This document shows, piece by piece, positions 39,081 through 46,737 of a DNA stretch of 64,000 nt. Origin of the DNA: Actinomycetota bacterium (lineage in GTDB: Bacteria > Actinomycetota > Actinomycetes > Propionibacteriales > Nocardioidaceae). The DNA lies in the NCBI GenBank assembly GCA_009701885.1, contig WLJH01000011.1, positions 1-64,000 of the forward strand, written 5' to 3'. The position numbers and the translations under genes are program-made. Below the pieces are notes generated by a model. The model ran no database searches, had not been told where the DNA came from, and worked only from the letters and a program-made list of their open reading frames with translations. The stretch's first letter is position 1. Each line of letters opens with the position of its first letter.

Positions 39081-39290
39081 GACACATCAGCCGGCACTCT
39101 CGCTACGCCACGCAGCCATCACCAATGCCCTAGGCGCCGGCGTCCCGCCCCGCGACGCACACGTCCGGGCCCGAGACGCTGACCCACGAACGACCGAGCA
39201 CTATGACCGAGCGCGTGGAGATCTCGACCGCCACGGCTTCCACTGCTATCACCGCGTACGTCACAGGCGTGCGAGTCGCGGACATTCAGC
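39081..39290 (+). pseudogene. Tyrosine recombinase C-terminal remnant with frameshift
   Basis: The frame through 39081-39235 reads LSLRHAAITNALGAGVPPRD and DADPRTTEHYDRARGDLDRH, clearly the end of a XerC/D-like integrase (LRHAFITAALDAGVPLRDVQ, HADPRTTMRYDRAR). After LDRH the match (ATYIVAAYVAG-type end) continues in another frame as TASTAITAYVTGVRVAD, so there is a frameshift near 39235. The catalytic histidine before ADPRTT is replaced (RARDADP). Only about 70 residues remain. It belongs to another recombinase type than the int at 408-1250. Confidence 0.75.
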
Positions 39291-39337
39291 CGCACTCCTG
39301 CTTTACAGATAACGACCGGAAGAGGCAGTATTCTGTT

Positions 39338-40024
39338 ATGGCGATCAGAGGCGACTTCCTCACGACCCGAGAGGTATCCGACCTCTTGGGCGTCGAGGCA
39401 CGCCAAGTCCGCGTCCTCGCCGAGACGGGAGCCATCACCCGCGTCGCCCGCGGCATCTTCGACCGCACATCGGTAGAGCGCTACCGAGCCGAGCGCGGCT
39501 CGGGCCGGACCCGAACCTGGGCAGAGCACACCGCCTGGGGAGCTATCGCAATGCTCTCGGGCGCGGCCCCGTTGGGCCTCGGCGATGTCCAGACGTACCG
39601 GCTCCGCGCCATTCTGCGCGAGATCACCGACCCGACCGAACTGACCATCCGGTTGCGCGACCGCGCGACCGTCACTACCTGGTCCGGCCACCGCTCCGTC
39701 ATCGATCGCGTCCGCGAGGGGCTCGTCGTCCCCGGCCGCCAGCGACTCGGGCTCGTGGAGGACGACACCATCGTCGACGGCTACATCCATGCAGACCGGA
39801 TCGCGGACCTTGTGCGCCGCTGCCGGCTGGGCGAGGACGCCAGGGGGTCCATCACCCTGCGCTACACCTATATGGACATCGACTTCATCAAGTATCTGGC
39901 AGCCTTCAACAGGACGCTCGCCGCCGTCGACGCCGCCACCTCCCTTGACCCGCGCGAACGCGGCGTGGGAGAGCAGGTTCTGGTCCGCCGGTTGGAGTTG
40001 TTCCGCGAGAATGTCAGACCGTAA
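39338..40024 (+). CDS. Helix-turn-helix protein paired with nucleotidyltransferase
   Basis: A 228-residue protein with an N-terminal MerR/excisionase-like HTH (FLTTREVSDLLGVEARQVRV, then RVARGIFDRTSVERYRAERG) and an uncharacterised C-terminal domain (about 60-228) rich in beta-like segments. It overlaps the following nucleotidyltransferase by 14 bp. Such two-gene units are common in actinobacteria and recall AbiEi/AbiEii-type toxin-antitoxin pairs, where the DNA-binding partner is the antitoxin. TTTACA at 39302 and an AT-rich stretch up to the ATG suggest a very short or absent leader. Confidence 0.65.
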   Translation: MAIRGDFLTTREVSDLLGVEARQVRVLAETGAITRVARGIFDRTSVERYRAERGSGRTRTWAEHTAWGAIAMLSGAAPLGLGDVQTYRLRAILREITDPTELTIRLRDRATVTTWSGHRSVIDRVREGLVVPGRQRLGLVEDDTIVDGYIHADRIADLVRRCRLGEDARGSITLRYTYMDIDFIKYLAAFNRTLAAVDAATSLDPRERGVGEQVLVRRLELFRENVRP

Positions 40025-40826
40025 GCATCCGGGCATCGAGCGCCCCATCGTCGACATCGCCGCCGCCAATGCCGGCTGGCCCGACCCGTGGCCGAATGTC
40101 GCCGAGATCGCCGCTGTGCTGCCGACCGACAGGTGGACCCTGGTCGGCGGCCTGATGACTCAGTTGCACTCCATCCACCACGGCCTAGGCATCGTGCGCC
40201 CGACCAACGATGTCGACATCGTGCTGCACATCGAGACCTCCCGTGGTGTCGCCTCCGAGACCGCGACCGCGCTGCGCTCCCTCGGTTACGACCTGCGTTC
40301 GGCCGTCGATCCGCGCGACAACACAGCACACCGTTTCTGCCGCGGCAACAGCAAGATCGACCTGGTCGCCAACCGTCCCGACGAGGAGCCGGAGGAGGTA
40401 GTCGACGTTTTGGTCTCCGACCACCACGCGCCGAACGTCACCGAACAGCTCGCCGGACGCGACATGGTCCGCATCGAGGGCGGCACGCAGGCGCTGCGAC
40501 GCACGATCAACGCGCGCCTGGAGATCGAGCCCGGAACCATCACCACAGTCTCGGTGCCCGGCGCGTTCGGCGCACTCATCTTGAAGGCCGCTGCCTACAA
40601 GACCGACTCCCGTGACCCCGACCGCCACCTGCGCGACGCCGTGGCCCTGCTTGCCTGCATCGACGACCCGTTCACCGAGCGCGAGGGCTTCACCGGCTCC
40701 GACCGATCCCGGCTCCAGACGCTGCGCACCCGGCTCACCCCCGACGACATCTCCTGGACTGTACTGACCGGCCAGCACCGCATCGACGCCGAGACGGCCC
40801 TGGAGATCCTCACCGACGAGGACTGA
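40011..40826 (+). CDS. Nucleotidyltransferase (AbiEii-like toxin candidate)
   Basis: A 271-residue protein with a polymerase-beta-type nucleotidyltransferase core: WTLVGGLMTQLHS (GG at 46-47) followed by RPTNDVDIVLHIE (Asp67 and Asp69) and KIDLVANRP. A lysine-rich KAAAYKTDSRDPDRHLRDAV segment (about 195-215) resembles the AbiEii family. The toxin role is inferred from the fold and the coupled HTH gene. ATG at 40011 lies inside the upstream gene. Confidence 0.7.
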   Translation: MSDRKHPGIERPIVDIAAANAGWPDPWPNVAEIAAVLPTDRWTLVGGLMTQLHSIHHGLGIVRPTNDVDIVLHIETSRGVASETATALRSLGYDLRSAVDPRDNTAHRFCRGNSKIDLVANRPDEEPEEVVDVLVSDHHAPNVTEQLAGRDMVRIEGGTQALRRTINARLEIEPGTITTVSVPGAFGALILKAAAYKTDSRDPDRHLRDAVALLACIDDPFTEREGFTGSDRSRLQTLRTRLTPDDISWTVLTGQHRIDAETALEILTDED

Positions 40827-41030
40827 CCGCGAACCGAGCGGACGCAGGTAGCTCAGGCGGCCATGCCGCGCTCTGAGCGGAGTCCGACCATGCCTCTGAC
40901 CATGCGCCTGCGGCGTCCGATCTGTCGATGGTGGGTCATAGCCGCAAGTGAAGCTGTTCGGGCCAGATCTCGGCCGGACGGAAGTCGCCCCCGGAGAGTC
41001 CCCGGGACAGCCCTTGAACGCCCTGGCGCG
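40827..41030. other. Non-coding gap before the right arm
   Basis: About 200 bp without a recognised gene between the nucleotidyltransferase and the conserved element end. Confidence 0.4.
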
Positions 41031-41127
41031 GGGGTTTCTGGGTCACAAACCGCGGCACAAGCGGGGATGGTTCAAATAACAAGTGGCCCCTGATCTGCGT
41101 TTCCGCAGGTCAGGGGCCACTTTTTCG
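41031..41127. other. Right arm of the second island
   Basis: Starts with GGGGTTTCTGGGTCAC and matches 32804-32901 closely up to the tRNA 3' end. It contains the terminator hairpin that serves the intact tRNA-fMet. Confidence 0.7.
41082..41121. terminator. Hairpin next to tRNA-fMet
   Basis: Stem AGTGGCCCCTGATCTGCG/CGCAGGTCAGGGGCCACT with one G-U pair, loop TTTC, T-run on the plus-strand side. Six bases from the tRNA 3' end; bidirectional terminator. Confidence 0.8.
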
Positions 41128-41201
41128 TAGCGGGGGCAGGATTTGAACCTGCGACCTCTGGGTTATGAGCCCAGCGAGCTACCGAGCTGCTCCACCCCGC
41201 G
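41128..41201 (-). tRNA. Initiator tRNA-fMet (CAT)
   Basis: 74-nt cloverleaf: acceptor CGCGGGG with a C1:T72 mismatch, D-arm GAGCAGCTCGGTAGCTC, anticodon arm CTGGGCTCATAACCCAG with three G:C pairs next to the loop, T-arm GCAGGTTCAAATCCTGC, discriminator A; CCA is not encoded. The unpaired first base pair and GGG/CCC anticodon stem identify the initiator species. The 34 bp at its 3' end are the target repeated at 1669 and 32902. Confidence 0.97.
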
Positions 41202-41252
41202 TCGGTGAACCCCACGTTACACAGGGCCCACCGACACGGCCAAATCGGGGTC

Positions 41253-44204
41253 CTACCGCAGCGCGAGCGCCTGCTCGATCAGCTGTTGCGCCCGCTCGAC
41301 GTTCTCCTGGTACGCCGCCAGGTCGCCCTCGGCGAGGGCCTCGTCGGCGGCGGTGAACGCCTCCTCGGCGCGGGTGAGCAGCTGCTGGATCTGCTCGGCG
41401 GCCGAGCCTTCCAGCGGCGGGTCGGTCTCTTCAGGCTGCTCCGGCTCCGGGTCGACGTTGCCCTCGGTCGGGTCCTCCGGCTCGGGGTCGCTCGGGTTGG
41501 TCTCGCCGCCGGCGTTGGTCAGCAGATCCTGGAGCGAGAGCCGCAGGGTCGAGCCGATGCCGATGTCGTCGCCGTACTTGGTGAGCACGAAGCGCAGGAT
41601 CGGGAAGCTGGCGTCGGAGAGCTGGCGGGCGGCGTACACCGGCTGGACGTACATCAGCCCGTCGTCGACCGGCAGCGTCAGCAGGTTGCCGTAGACCGGC
41701 CGGGCGCCCGAGCGGTCGAACTGGGCCAGCTCGAAGGCGACCTCCTCGTCGGAGGCGAACTGGTTGGCCACCAGGTTCGGGCCCGGGGTCTGCTCGTTGG
41801 GCAGCTCCAGCACCCGCATCGTGCCGTAGTCCTCCGACGTGGCGTCGGAGTCGACGGAGACGAAGGAGGCAAGGTTCTCGCGGCGGAACGGGGTGTAGAC
41901 CGAGGTCAGCGAGAAGGTCTCCTCCTCGCCGGGGACGGTCGGGCCGTCCACGAAGAGGCGGTACGGCGGCTGGAAGGTGCGCTGCGCGTACGGGTCCTCG
42001 GGGACCTCCCAGCGGTTGTTCGACTGGTACCAGTCACTGGGGTCGGTCACGTGGTAGCGCGCCAGCTGGAAACGCTGCACCTTGAACAGGTCCTCGGGGT
42101 AGCGCAGGTGCTCGCTCAGCTCCTCGGGGATCTCCTCGATCGGCTGCACCACGCCCGGGAAGGCCGACATCCACGCCTGGAGCAGCGGGTCCTCGGTGTC
42201 CCACTCGTAGATCACGACCTCGCCGGTGTAGGCGTCCACGGTCGCCTTCACGGCGTTGCGCATGTAGTTGATCTGGTCGGTGGGGATCGTCTGCAGGCCT
42301 GTGTTCGCGTCGGCCAGCGCGTCGTCGATCATGTCGGAGTAGGAGTCCTTCTCCGCGCCCGGGAACCGGTCGGTGGTGGTGTAGCCGTCGAGGATCCACT
42401 GGATCCGGCCGTCCACGATCGCCGGGTAGGGGTCGGAGTCGACCGTCAGCCACGGGGCGACCTTCTGCAGCCGCTCGGTGGGGTCGCGGTCGAAGAGGAC
42501 CCGGGAGTTCTCGTTGACCCGGTCCGAGAGCAGGAAGTTGGTCTCGCCGAACTTGATGGCGAACATCAGCTTGTTCCAGGTCGAGCCCACCGGGGCGTCG
42601 CCCTCGCCCTCGAAGGTGGTCGAGGCGCCGACCTCCGAGCCCTGCAGCGGCAGGTTCAGCTCGTAGTCCTCGGCGTCCGGGCTCGGCTTGCCGACGATGG
42701 AGTACTCCGGGCTGTTCTCGCCGTAGTAGACCCGGTCCTCGTAGCCGCCGGTGGCCTCCTGCAGGTCGTTCTCGTTGGCCTGCGTGCCCTGCGCCCACTC
42801 CAGGCCCGCGGCGGTGTCGCCGGCCGACTCGGTGTCGAGCTGGCTGCGGTCGTCGCGCCCGCGCTGGTTGGCGTACGCCGCGATGATGCCGTTGCCGTGG
42901 GTGAAGACGGTGTGGAGGTTGGTCCAGTTCTGGTCCGAGATGCCGTCCTGGTTGAGCTCGCGGACCCCGAGCACGAGTGCGCGGTCGGTGCCGTCGATCT
43001 CGTAGCGGCCCACGTCGAGCACCGGTGCGACGGAGTAGTAGCCGCGCACCTGCTGGGTCTGCTCGAAGGCGGCCCGCACGACCTGCGGGTCGACCAGCGG
43101 CGTGGACTTGGTCTGCCCGTCGAGCGAGGCCAGCGTGGCTCCGATCGACGCCTCCGGCGTGTAGGGCTCGATCTGGACGTCGGTGAGGTCGTAGGCCGCC
43201 CGGGTCGCCTCGATGTTGCGTCCGATGTACTCGCTCTCGCGGTCCAGCTCGGAGGGCCGGACCTGGAACTGCTGGACGATGCCAGGCCAGATCAGCCCGA
43301 GCAGGATCGCCGAGAGCGCGAGCAGCGCGACGCCCATCGAGGGCAGCATCCAGGTGCGGCGCCACACGTTGAGGAAGAACAGGATCGCGCAGATGACCGA
43401 GATGCCGATGAGGATGTTGCGCGCCGGCAGCACCGCGTTGTCGTCGGTGTAGGTGATGCCGGTGATCAGGCTGCCGGTCTCGCTGGGCAGGTCGAAGCGG
43501 TCCAGCCAGTAGTCCACGCCCTTGGCCAGCACGAACAGGCCGACCAGCAGCGAGAGCTGGGCCTGCGCGGCGCCGCTCATCCGCTCCCCGGCCGAGGCCT
43601 GCAGCGAGATGCCGCCGTACAGGTAGTGGGTCAGTGCCGCGGCGATCACCGAGAGCACGAGCACGGCCATCGCCAGGTCGACGACGAAGTGGTACCAGGG
43701 CAGGTCGAAGACGAAGAAGCCGATGTCGCGGCCGAAGTAGAGGTCCTCGCTGCCGAACTCGCCGCCGTTGCGCCACAGCAGGAAGGTGCGCCACTGGCCG
43801 GCGCCGGAGGTGCCGGTGAAGACCAGCAGCACCGCGCCGATGCCGAGCACCACCCAGCGGCGGATCGGGGTGATCGCGTCGCGGTAGCGGCCCATCCCGT
43901 TGGGGTCGCCCATGCCGACGAAGATCGGGCGCAGCCGGAAGGCCAGCACGATGTTGAGGCACACCACGAGCGCCATCACCAGGCCGGTCGCCACGAAGAG
44001 CCCGACCCGGGTCCACAGCAGCGTGGAGAAGACCTCGCCGTAGCCGCCGGAGACGTACCACAGCCGGTCGGTGTAGAAGCCGGAGAAGGTCGTGAGGCCG
44101 AAGAAGGCGACGACCAGCACCACCCCGGTGATGACCAGCGCCCGCGAGCGCGGGTTGCGGGTCGGGGGCGGGGGGAGGTCGGGGGTCTCCGCAGTGCTGC
44201 TCAC
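41253..44204 (-). CDS. UPF0182 family membrane protein
   Basis: A 983-residue protein with about seven transmembrane segments in the first 330 residues (from VITGVVLVVAFFGLTTFSGF onward) and a large extracytoplasmic domain with the family block YSIVGKPSPDAEDYELNLP, and EYPY-type VGKAPVY-like segments. The C-terminus has an acidic, proline-rich low-complexity stretch (about 915-955). Function of the family is unknown; the homologue in M. tuberculosis (Rv3193c) has the same neighbours. It ends a three-gene overlapping unit with the PDZ protease and the PPA1309-type gene. Confidence 0.93.
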   Translation of the reverse strand: MSSTAETPDLPPPPTRNPRSRALVITGVVLVVAFFGLTTFSGFYTDRLWYVSGGYGEVFSTLLWTRVGLFVATGLVMALVVCLNIVLAFRLRPIFVGMGDPNGMGRYRDAITPIRRWVVLGIGAVLLVFTGTSGAGQWRTFLLWRNGGEFGSEDLYFGRDIGFFVFDLPWYHFVVDLAMAVLVLSVIAAALTHYLYGGISLQASAGERMSGAAQAQLSLLVGLFVLAKGVDYWLDRFDLPSETGSLITGITYTDDNAVLPARNILIGISVICAILFFLNVWRRTWMLPSMGVALLALSAILLGLIWPGIVQQFQVRPSELDRESEYIGRNIEATRAAYDLTDVQIEPYTPEASIGATLASLDGQTKSTPLVDPQVVRAAFEQTQQVRGYYSVAPVLDVGRYEIDGTDRALVLGVRELNQDGISDQNWTNLHTVFTHGNGIIAAYANQRGRDDRSQLDTESAGDTAAGLEWAQGTQANENDLQEATGGYEDRVYYGENSPEYSIVGKPSPDAEDYELNLPLQGSEVGASTTFEGEGDAPVGSTWNKLMFAIKFGETNFLLSDRVNENSRVLFDRDPTERLQKVAPWLTVDSDPYPAIVDGRIQWILDGYTTTDRFPGAEKDSYSDMIDDALADANTGLQTIPTDQINYMRNAVKATVDAYTGEVVIYEWDTEDPLLQAWMSAFPGVVQPIEEIPEELSEHLRYPEDLFKVQRFQLARYHVTDPSDWYQSNNRWEVPEDPYAQRTFQPPYRLFVDGPTVPGEEETFSLTSVYTPFRRENLASFVSVDSDATSEDYGTMRVLELPNEQTPGPNLVANQFASDEEVAFELAQFDRSGARPVYGNLLTLPVDDGLMYVQPVYAARQLSDASFPILRFVLTKYGDDIGIGSTLRLSLQDLLTNAGGETNPSDPEPEDPTEGNVDPEPEQPEETDPPLEGSAAEQIQQLLTRAEEAFTAADEALAEGDLAAYQENVERAQQLIEQALALR

Positions 44205-44800
44205 GGTCGATCGTGCTCCTCGTCGGTCGGGTCGGTCTCGGCCAGCGTCGCCGCCAGCAGCTCAAGCAGGGCGGGCACCAGGTCGGTCCCTCCCACCACC
44301 TTGGTGTCGTCGTCGTGGCTGCGGAAGCGCATCGCGCAGTACGTCGCGCCCGCGCGCGTCGCACCGGCCACCAGGCGCAGCTCCTGGCGGTGCGGGTGGG
44401 AGGCGGCGTACGACGCGGCCTCCGCGGGGTCCTCGGGGATCTCGGCGTCGGCCTCGGGCGGCAGCACCGTGCGCTCGACCACGGCCGCGCAGCCGGTGAC
44501 GTCCGCCGGCCACGTGATGGTCTCCAGCGAGCGCTCCAGCGCGGTGCGCGGGTCGAGCCCGTCCTGCTCCACCGCCGTCAACGACCCCTGCTCGGCAGCG
44601 TCGTCCAGGCCCATCGCGGCGGCCAGCGCGGGCTCGCGCTGCACCAGCTGCGCGGTGTCGACCAGCGCGAAGAGCTTGGCCGGCTGGTCCCAGCCCAGGG
44701 TGCTGGCGTGCTGCTCGATCTCCAGCACCGCCGAGGCGAGGGCCGGGTCGACGTCGAGGTCCCCCACGCGCGGGGTCTCAGGGTCCAGGGCTTCGCTCAC
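44201..44800 (-). CDS. PPA1309 family protein
   Basis: A 199-residue soluble protein conserved in this locus in Propionibacteriales (LALVDT-type KLFALVDTAQLVQREPAL, ITWPADVTGCAAVVER, GATYCAMRFRSHDDDTKVVG). No known catalytic motif. GTG start overlaps the protease stop; stop overlaps the UPF0182 start. Function unknown. Confidence 0.88.
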   Translation of the reverse strand: MSEALDPETPRVGDLDVDPALASAVLEIEQHASTLGWDQPAKLFALVDTAQLVQREPALAAAMGLDDAAEQGSLTAVEQDGLDPRTALERSLETITWPADVTGCAAVVERTVLPPEADAEIPEDPAEAASYAASHPHRQELRLVAGATRAGATYCAMRFRSHDDDTKVVGGTDLVPALLELLAATLAETDPTDEEHDRP

Positions 44801-45849
44801 GCGTCCTCCTCGCAGCTCGGCAGGTCGGCGTCGGGGTCCTCGGCCCAGGCCTGGACCGAGGACAGGGCGTCCTCGAAGGTCTCGACCCGCACGAGGCGTG
44901 GGGCGCCGTCGTCGACCTGGGCGGCGTCGGCGCAGTTGTCGGCCGGGACGAGGAACAGCTCGGCACCGTCGCGCTCGGCGCCGGCGATCTTCTGCTGGAT
45001 GCCGCCGATCGGGCCGACGGCACCGTCGAGGTCGATGGTGCCGGTGCCGGCCACCGCTCCCCCGCCGGTCAGCGAGCCCTCGGTGAGGGTGTCGTAGATG
45101 CCGAGGGCGAAGATCATGCCCGCAGAAGGGCCGCCGATGTCGGGGTCGATGTTGACCGACACCGGGAACGGGTAGCGGAAGCCCTGGCCAGGGGTGAACC
45201 CCACCCGGACCACACCGTCCTCCTCCTCGCGCGGCGTGACCGAGACCGTGCGGCGCTCCCCGTCCCGCTCGAGCAGGAACGTGACCTGCTCGCCGGGCTC
45301 GGTGCCCTGGATGGTGCGCACCATCTCCTCGGCGTCGGTGATCTCCTCGCCGTTGACCCGCAGCAGCACGTCGCGCACCTCCAGGGCGCCGTCGGCGGGC
45401 GAGTCCGGCACGACGAAGGCGACCTGGAGGGTCGGCTCGACCTCGTAGTCCAGGGCCCGCAGCGCGTTGGCGATCGCGACGTCCTGGCTGGTCACCATCG
45501 AGACCGCGCCCTCGCGCTCGTCCTCCTCGGGGGTGACGTCCTCGGGGTGCACGTAGTCGTAGGGGTAGACCGCGCGGTCGCCCGACCACCACGCCGACAT
45601 CAGCTCCGGCAGGCTCAGGCGGTCCCCGACCGGGCTCACGCTGACTGTCGTGAGTCGCAGCTGGCCGTTGTCGCGGTAGGTCTTCACCCCGCGGACGGCG
45701 ATCGTCTCCGACCCGTTGGGCTGGTCGAGCACGTCCACGGTCGGTCCGGGGGCGTACGTCGCGTACGGCAGCTCGGTGAAGGCGGCCGCCACGAGCATCG
45801 CCAGCACCAGGGGCACCGCGAGGAGCGCGGCCAGGGTGCGCTGGGACAT
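44797..45849 (-). CDS. PDZ domain Lon-like serine protease (YlbL type)
   Basis: A 350-residue membrane-anchored protein: one N-terminal span (about 6-25), a PDZ domain (about 135-205) and a Lon-like S16 peptidase domain with the Ser-Lys dyad in GGPSAGMIF (Ser242) and IGGIQQKIAG (Lys287). The homologue in M. tuberculosis is Rv3194c; the Bacillus homologue YlbL acts on division inhibitors. It faces the outside of the membrane. Confidence 0.92.
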   Translation of the reverse strand: MSQRTLAALLAVPLVLAMLVAAAFTELPYATYAPGPTVDVLDQPNGSETIAVRGVKTYRDNGQLRLTTVSVSPVGDRLSLPELMSAWWSGDRAVYPYDYVHPEDVTPEEDEREGAVSMVTSQDVAIANALRALDYEVEPTLQVAFVVPDSPADGALEVRDVLLRVNGEEITDAEEMVRTIQGTEPGEQVTFLLERDGERRTVSVTPREEEDGVVRVGFTPGQGFRYPFPVSVNIDPDIGGPSAGMIFALGIYDTLTEGSLTGGGAVAGTGTIDLDGAVGPIGGIQQKIAGAERDGAELFLVPADNCADAAQVDDGAPRLVRVETFEDALSSVQAWAEDPDADLPSCEEDA

Positions 45850-45903
45850 GAGGTCACCCTCTCATCCGGGGCCAACCGGGCGCGCCCGGTCCTGGGTGGA
45901 GCC

Positions 45904-46131
45904 TCAGTCGCCCCGGCCGCGCGAGCGCCGTACCGCGATGCCGGTGCTGCGGTCGCGCTCGGGCCGCGGGGCGGCGTACCGCACCGGGGTCCCGGAGGAG
46001 AGCCCCTTCTCCAGGCGGCGCAGCAGGACCTCGCGGTCGGGCTCGGGCCGCTCGCGACCGACCCAGCCGACCCAGCACATCGCCACGACCGTCACCAGGG
46101 CGGCGGGCAGCAGCCAGAGCAGGATCTCCAC
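45904..46131 (-). CDS. Small single-span membrane protein
   Basis: 75 residues: MEILLWLLPAALVTVVAMCW makes an N-terminal membrane helix, followed by a basic cytoplasmic tail (RERPEPDREVLLRRLEKGL). No known function. Conserved position between the protease and moaE is common in this group of organisms. Confidence 0.7.
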   Translation of the reverse strand: MEILLWLLPAALVTVVAMCWVGWVGRERPEPDREVLLRRLEKGLSSGTPVRYAAPRPERDRSTGIAVRRSRGRGD

Positions 46132-46221
46132 GGCTCGCAGGCTAGGCGAGAGCGGGTACGTCGTCGCGCAGGCGTGCCGCGTCCACCCGAGACCCGTCGG
46201 TCGGCCTCAGGGGGATCGGGC

Positions 46222-46701
46222 TCAGGGGGTCCCGACCCACTCCTCCTCGCCGTCGGCGAAGCGTTGGTGCTTCCAGATCGGCACCTCGGCCTTGAGCGTG
46301 TCGATCAGGTCGCGGCTGGCGTCGAAGGCCTGCCCGCGGTGGGCGGCCGAGGTGGCGACGACGACCGCGATGTCGCCGATCGCCAGGGCCCCGACGCGGT
46401 GGACCGCGGCCACGGCGCGCACCTCGTGCCGGGCCGCCACCTGCTCGCAGACGTCCCGCAGCCGCGCGAGCGCGGTCGGGTGGGCGGAGTAGTCGAGCGA
46501 CAGCACGCCGCGGCCGCCGTCGTGGTCACGCACGCGCCCCACGAAGAGCGTCTCCCCACCGGCGTGCTCGTCGGCGATGGCGGCCAGCACCTCCGCCACG
46601 TCCAGCGGGGTGTCGCGCACGTCGACCAGGCGCACGCGGGACGACGGGTCCGGGGTTGCGCCCACGGGCTGGTCCTGGGGCTGGGAGTCGGTCACCGGCA
46701 C
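46222..46701 (-). CDS. moaE: Molybdopterin synthase catalytic subunit MoaE
   Basis: Large subunit of MPT synthase, inserting sulfur from MoaD into precursor Z. The product (about 159 residues) has FVGRVRDHDGGRGVLSLDYS, AVAAVHRVGALAIGDIAVVV and the catalytic KAEVPIWKHQRFADGEEEW. The exact start is uncertain: GTG at 46701 or 46695. No moaD is next to it. Confidence 0.9.
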   Translation of the reverse strand: MPVTDSQPQDQPVGATPDPSSRVRLVDVRDTPLDVAEVLAAIADEHAGGETLFVGRVRDHDGGRGVLSLDYSAHPTALARLRDVCEQVAARHEVRAVAAVHRVGALAIGDIAVVVATSAAHRGQAFDASRDLIDTLKAEVPIWKHQRFADGEEEWVGTP

Positions 46702-46737
46702 ACCGTAGCGAGTTGCCGCCCGGCGTACCGTGGACCC

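Noticed and set aside
41205..45086. Plus-strand open frame of nearly 1300 codons antiparallel to the UPF0182 and protease genes
   Set aside because: Shadow of high-GC codons; composition is rich in Arg, Gly, His, Val repeats without any domain, while the minus strand holds well-defined families.
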